A stretch of DNA of 64,000 bases, taken from positions 62,001 through 126,000 of the forward strand of contig CAIKMS010000028.1 of assembly GCA_903828595.1 (NCBI GenBank), in the 5' to 3' direction. Under the pieces are notes generated by a model that was not told where the DNA came from, did no database searches, and worked only from the letters and a program-made list of their open reading frames with translations. This document shows, piece after piece, positions 61,593 to 64,000 of the stretch. Position numbers and translations under genes: made by a program. Positions within the stretch are counted from its first letter, which is position 1; every line of letters begins with the position of its first letter. The DNA comes from an uncultured Pseudomonadota bacterium. Lineage in GTDB: Bacteria > Pseudomonadota > Gammaproteobacteria > Steroidobacterales > Steroidobacteraceae.

Positions 61593-61994
61593 ATGAAAAC
61601 GTTGCCCTCCATGCGTACGCAAATCGAATCGATCCGCACCATTCGCGATACCCGCGGTGCGCTGTTTGAGCCGCTGGACGCTGAGCAGTTAAGCCGGCAA
61701 CACAATACGCACGTGGTACTGACACAGCCTGGCCACATACGAGGCAACCATTACCACCTGAAAGGCACCGAGATCTCAGTCGTGCCGGGCCCCGCGTTTA
61801 TACGCCTGAAAGAGGATAAGGCGATCTATGACTTTGACGTGCCTGACGGGGAAACGTGGCGTTTAACCATCCCACCGAGCGTGGTTCATGCGTACCGCAA
61901 CCCGGGACCCGGGGTAATGCTTCTGATAGCCTTTAATACCGAACTGCATAATCCTGCCGAACCTGATGCAGTGCGTGAGGAAATACTGGCTTAA
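61593..61994 (+). CDS. Cupin-fold protein, sugar-isomerase/CapF C-terminal-like
   Basis: The 133-residue protein is a single cupin: RGNHYHLKGTEISVVPG carries the first histidine motif and the acidic residue, and IPPSVVHAYRNPG the second. The end, AFNTELHNPAEPDAV, resembles the C-terminal cupin of CapF/WbjC-type sugar enzymes and FdtA-like isomerases. It probably binds a nucleotide sugar or a metal, and the reaction is unknown. No other sugar-pathway gene is adjacent. No clear ribosome site is visible, and the in-frame ATG at 61611 is an alternative start. Confidence 0.72.
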   Translation: MKTLPSMRTQIESIRTIRDTRGALFEPLDAEQLSRQHNTHVVLTQPGHIRGNHYHLKGTEISVVPGPAFIRLKEDKAIYDFDVPDGETWRLTIPPSVVHAYRNPGPGVMLLIAFNTELHNPAEPDAVREEILA

Positions 61995-62054
61995 GACCCC
62001 GTCTTCGAGCCGACTGATCTACACTGCGAGTAACAGCGCCAAGGAATTTTTACC

Positions 62055-62528
62055 GTGAACAATTCGTCGATCTTATCCACAATACGCGCGCGCGCCTCCA
62101 GCATTTTACTGAAGAGCCTCGCGGCCTTGATCATCTTAGCTGTGCTGTACACCTATGCCGCGTTGCACTTCAACTACTCCACTGGAACTCGGGCCGGTCT
62201 TATCCAAAAGTTTTCACTCAAAGGTTGGGTCTGCAAAACCTACGAAGGCGAGTTAGCACTTTACGTGGTAGCTGGCGTGGCGCCGGAGGTGTGGAATTTT
62301 TCAGTTCGCGATCCGGCCTTGGCTGAGCAAATCAACCAAGCCGTCGGACAACGCGTGCAGCTTCATTACAGCGAGCACCCGGGTGTGCCTTTTAGCTGCT
62401 TTGCCGAAACCCGTTATTTTGTCGACAAAATCACTCTGATTCCCTCACAGCCATCGATCCCTACGGTATCGATGCCGGCGCAACCCGCTCAACCCGAATC
62501 ATCGGCACCAGCAACAGCCAAGCCGTAA
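62055..62528 (+). CDS. Small membrane-anchored conserved protein of unknown function
   Basis: A GTG start with an AAGGA ribosome site gives 157 residues. There is a single N-terminal transmembrane helix (about 20-42), then a periplasmic domain of about 90 residues (STGTRAGLIQKFSLKGWVCKTYEGELAL, EQINQAVGQRVQLHYSEH, PFSCFAETRYFV) with two cysteines that could pair, and a Pro/Ala-rich tail. I recall similar proteins misnamed as 6-phosphogluconate dehydrogenase in Xanthomonadales-type genomes, and nothing here supports such activity. It stands alone between the cupin and TetR genes. Confidence 0.78.
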   Translation: MNNSSILSTIRARASSILLKSLAALIILAVLYTYAALHFNYSTGTRAGLIQKFSLKGWVCKTYEGELALYVVAGVAPEVWNFSVRDPALAEQINQAVGQRVQLHYSEHPGVPFSCFAETRYFVDKITLIPSQPSIPTVSMPAQPAQPESSAPATAKP

Positions 62529-62571
62529 AGCGGCTATCGCCGTGAAGCAGTCGTTAGGCGCTGATGAGCGT

Positions 62572-62661
62572 CTATCGACTGTTTAGGATGAGCGCAATCA
62601 CCACACCGCAATAGAAAGTACCCAGAAGAATTCTCAACACACCGGCTCGCCAGCCAATCAC
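62572..62661 (-). CDS. Possible 29-residue membrane microprotein downstream of tetR
   Basis: Four bases after the TetR-type stop on the same strand, a GTG opens a 29-codon frame reading MIGWRAGVLRILLGTFYCG and continuing VVIALILNSR. It would form one transmembrane helix with a positive start. A TAG lies seven codons upstream in frame. There is no strong ribosome site apart from possible coupling to the TetR stop, so it may be chance. Confidence 0.3.
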   Translation of the reverse strand: MIGWRAGVLRILLGTFYCGVVIALILNSR

Positions 62662-62665
62662 CGGA

Positions 62666-63328
62666 TCAAACGGGTCGCGCAGCTAAGGCGTGCAACAGAT
62701 GGTCGGTAAAGGCGTTTAAGAAATTCTCTGTGCCAAGCATCATGCCGGGCACTGCCGGCACCAGGGAGTGCTGCATCGACTGCTGATACAAAAACGGCGC
62801 GATAATGAAATGGATGGTGCACTCCACATCCACGGGGCGAAACTCACCGCTACGCACCCCGCGCTCGAGCACCTCTTTAAGTAGTGAGCGAGCCGGAGCA
62901 ATCACAGAGCCGTGATAAAACTGCGCCAGGCGCGGAAAATTCCTTGCCTCAGCGATCATCAACCGCGGCAGCGCCGAAATCTTCTCGTGCAAGACGATCT
63001 CGTTCCACCAGTGCGCCAGCACGTTGCTTAACAACTCGACGGCAGTACCCTTGAAGGCTTGAGCCAAAGCATGCCCGCGCAACATCATGGCACCCAGAGT
63101 CTCGCGAACCACCGCCTCGAACAAGCGTTCCTTGTCATCAAAGTAAAGGTAGACGGTGCCTTTGGTCACACCAGCGCGACTGGCGATATCGCTCACCCGG
63201 CTAGCGGCGTAGCCGTGCTCTAAAAAAACGTCTAGCGCGGCCTGCAATATTTCGCCGGGCCTAGCCTGTTTACGGCGCGCATGCTTGGGCCGGCTCAAAG
63301 TCGCGCCGGTCAACTCAATCTCGCCCAT
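62666..63328 (-). CDS. TetR/AcrR family transcriptional regulator
   Basis: The 220-residue protein starts with a basic arm (RPKHARRKQARPG), then the TetR helix-turn-helix (ILQAALDVFLEHGYAASRVSDIASRAGVTKGTVYLYFDDKERLFEAVV in residues 27-75, given here in family order) and a helical ligand domain with a TetR_C-type C-terminus. The ligand and targets are unknown. The region upstream (63390-63428) has TTACCGA twice and GTCATT twice and may contain its operator. Genes further upstream on the same strand encode a small membrane protein and a DUF1993 protein. Confidence 0.92.
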   Translation of the reverse strand: MGEIELTGATLSRPKHARRKQARPGEILQAALDVFLEHGYAASRVSDIASRAGVTKGTVYLYFDDKERLFEAVVRETLGAMMLRGHALAQAFKGTAVELLSNVLAHWWNEIVLHEKISALPRLMIAEARNFPRLAQFYHGSVIAPARSLLKEVLERGVRSGEFRPVDVECTIHFIIAPFLYQQSMQHSLVPAVPGMMLGTENFLNAFTDHLLHALAARPV

Positions 63329-63389
63329 GCGGGGGTGCTCCTTTATTAATCTTGCCGGGTCTTAGAGGTGCTCAATAAATAACCCGCAG

Positions 63390-63428
63390 GTCATTTACCG
63401 ATTGCCAATAAGTTACCGAAAAGTCATT
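63390..63428. promoter_or_regulatory. Candidate operator upstream of the TetR-type gene
   Basis: Two GTCATT elements (63390-63395 and 63423-63428) flank two TTACCGA elements (63395-63401 and 63413-63419, starting 18 bases apart), 62-100 bases upstream of the regulator start. The spacing is near two helical turns. The elements are direct rather than the palindromes usual for TetR sites, so the assignment is weak. Confidence 0.3.
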
Positions 63429-63486
63429 AATAAAGCGAACCACCAAGCGATGTCGCCAGCACCCGTGCCTAAACCCAAGCAGGTGC

Positions 63487-63681
63487 TTAAACCGACTTAG
63501 AGCCCGAAAGTTGTTGTTCAGCCCTCGCGACCCGCCAAGTTGCCCACAAGCAGCCACCCACAAAGGCCATCAGCAAGGCCATTAGCATGGCCAGCTCAGG
63601 ACGCACCAACCAGGCCGCGCGTAGTCCCAGCAAGGCGCCTAAGGGGGTTGTGAACTTGAAAATCGTACCCGCAATGCGCAT
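63487..63681 (-). CDS. Small two-helix membrane protein
   Basis: From the ATG at 63681, preceded by AGGTGG, the product has 64 residues with two hydrophobic segments (about 5-25 and 30-50: GTIFKFTTPLGALLGLRAAW and ELAMLMALLMAFVGG) and a short charged C-terminus. The open frame extends to 63747, but the upstream residues lack a ribosome site. The function is unknown. It lies between the DUF1993 gene and the TetR-type gene on the same strand. Confidence 0.6.
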   Translation of the reverse strand: MRIAGTIFKFTTPLGALLGLRAAWLVRPELAMLMALLMAFVGGCLWATWRVARAEQQLSGSKSV

Positions 63682-63800
63682 AGGCCACCTGTAACCGTGA
63701 GAACCCAAACAGGGTAGGGACAAACAGCCCACTACCCTGCCGAACAATGCCCGCGAAGTCTTCTTGAGCCCCGCGTCATCATTTTAATCTTTTTGAGTGA

Positions 63801-64000
63801 TCAGGGTGCGCCCAGATAATCGCCTTTACCAACTTCCACACCGAAGTGACGCAAGATGGCGTACGTGGTGACCACGTGAAAATAGAAGTTCGGATTGACG
63901 AAGGTCAGCAGGTAATCCTGACCGGTAAAGTTAAACGTGCGTGAGCCGGCCTTGATCTCAATTGCTCGCGCTTCCTGCCCATTGATCTGCTCAGGCTTGA
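63801..64000 (-). CDS. DUF1993 family protein (C-terminal part, cut by right edge)
   Basis: The minus-strand frame entering from the right edge reads AGSRTFNFTGQDYLLTFVNP, then NFYFHVVTTYAILRHFGV and EVGKGDYLG before a TGA at 63801. These are the C-terminal marks of DUF1993, a four-helix DinB-like family with the conserved FYFHxxTAYAILRH string. The metal-binding or thiol-transfer role of DinB-like proteins is not established for this family. The N-terminal two thirds lie outside the window. Confidence 0.85.
   Translation of the reverse strand, partial: KPEQINGQEARAIEIKAGSRTFNFTGQDYLLTFVNPNFYFHVVTTYAILRHFGVEVGKGDYLGAP

Noticed and set aside
1-64000. Mobile elements, CRISPR arrays, tRNA or rRNA genes
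   Set aside because: No transposase, integrase, spaced direct repeats, or cloverleaf-like segments were recognised by reading; a dedicated tRNA/CRISPR scan was not possible.

Overview
The window looks like chromosomal DNA of a free-living Gammaproteobacterium of moderate-to-high GC (judged by eye, not computed). The reasons are a gammaproteobacterial proBA order, SlyD, YaeQ and CbpA, an Arn lipid A modification operon, an acs/actP/DUF485 acetate module, and small conserved proteins of kinds I recall from Xanthomonadales/Nevskiales-like genomes. The lineage guess is inference. Genes are densely packed with many start/stop overlaps. I see no insertion sequence, prophage, integrase, CRISPR array, rRNA or tRNA gene. 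Both edges cut a gene: an aminoglycoside/choline-kinase-like phosphotransferase on the left and a DUF1993 protein on the right.

Layout. 1-2.9 kb: phosphotransferase, PhzF-like isomerase and a LACTB2-like metallo-beta-lactamase fold hydrolase. 3.1-8.7 kb: a molybdenum cofactor (Moco) operon of a small secreted protein, moeA, moaA, a moaC-mobA fusion, moaD and a moaE-moeB-rhodanese triple fusion. 8.7-11.1 kb: proBA. 11.5-12.9 kb: a DUF6763-like protein with an extreme Asp/Glu tail, and CbpA. 13.2-19.9 kb: arnT-B-C-A(formyltransferase)-A(decarboxylase)-D, with ArnA split in two and no arnE/arnF in sight. 20.1-25.8 kb: an RND tripartite efflux operon. 26-27 kb: HtpX. 27.1-34.9 kb: a tightly overlapping run of photolyase, fatty acid desaturase, FAD oxidoreductase, DUF1365, cyclopropane synthase-like methyltransferase, FAD-linked dehydrogenase and GNAT. 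35-42.6 kb: a DUF748 envelope protein, TesB, ferredoxin-NADP reductase, an XdhC-family protein and a MATE exporter. 42.6-47.8 kb: two secreted FGE-like proteins, a lipoprotein HtrA protease and DacB. 47.9-52.3 kb: actP-DUF485 divergent from acs. 52.4-56.7 kb: YaeQ, SlyD and an alanine module (ald, lrp, alr). 56.8-64 kb: an unknown protein, modB-modC, MgtC-like, DUF2252, a cupin, small membrane proteins, a TetR regulator and partial DUF1993.

Themes. Molybdenum recurs: the compact Moco operon, ModBC uptake without an adjacent ModA, and an XdhC-type maturation factor with no molybdoenzyme nearby. Envelope defence is the second theme: Ara4N addition to lipid A, RND and MATE export, HtpX, HtrA, DUF748 and DacB. 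The third is a photolyase/lipid-modification operon that resembles the singlet-oxygen (sigmaE-ChrR) regulon of photosynthetic bacteria but has no sigma factor beside it. The most unusual items are the two Moco fusions, the lipid/photolyase operon, the tandem secreted FGE-like proteins that lack the catalytic cysteines, and an apparently leaderless dacB promoter.
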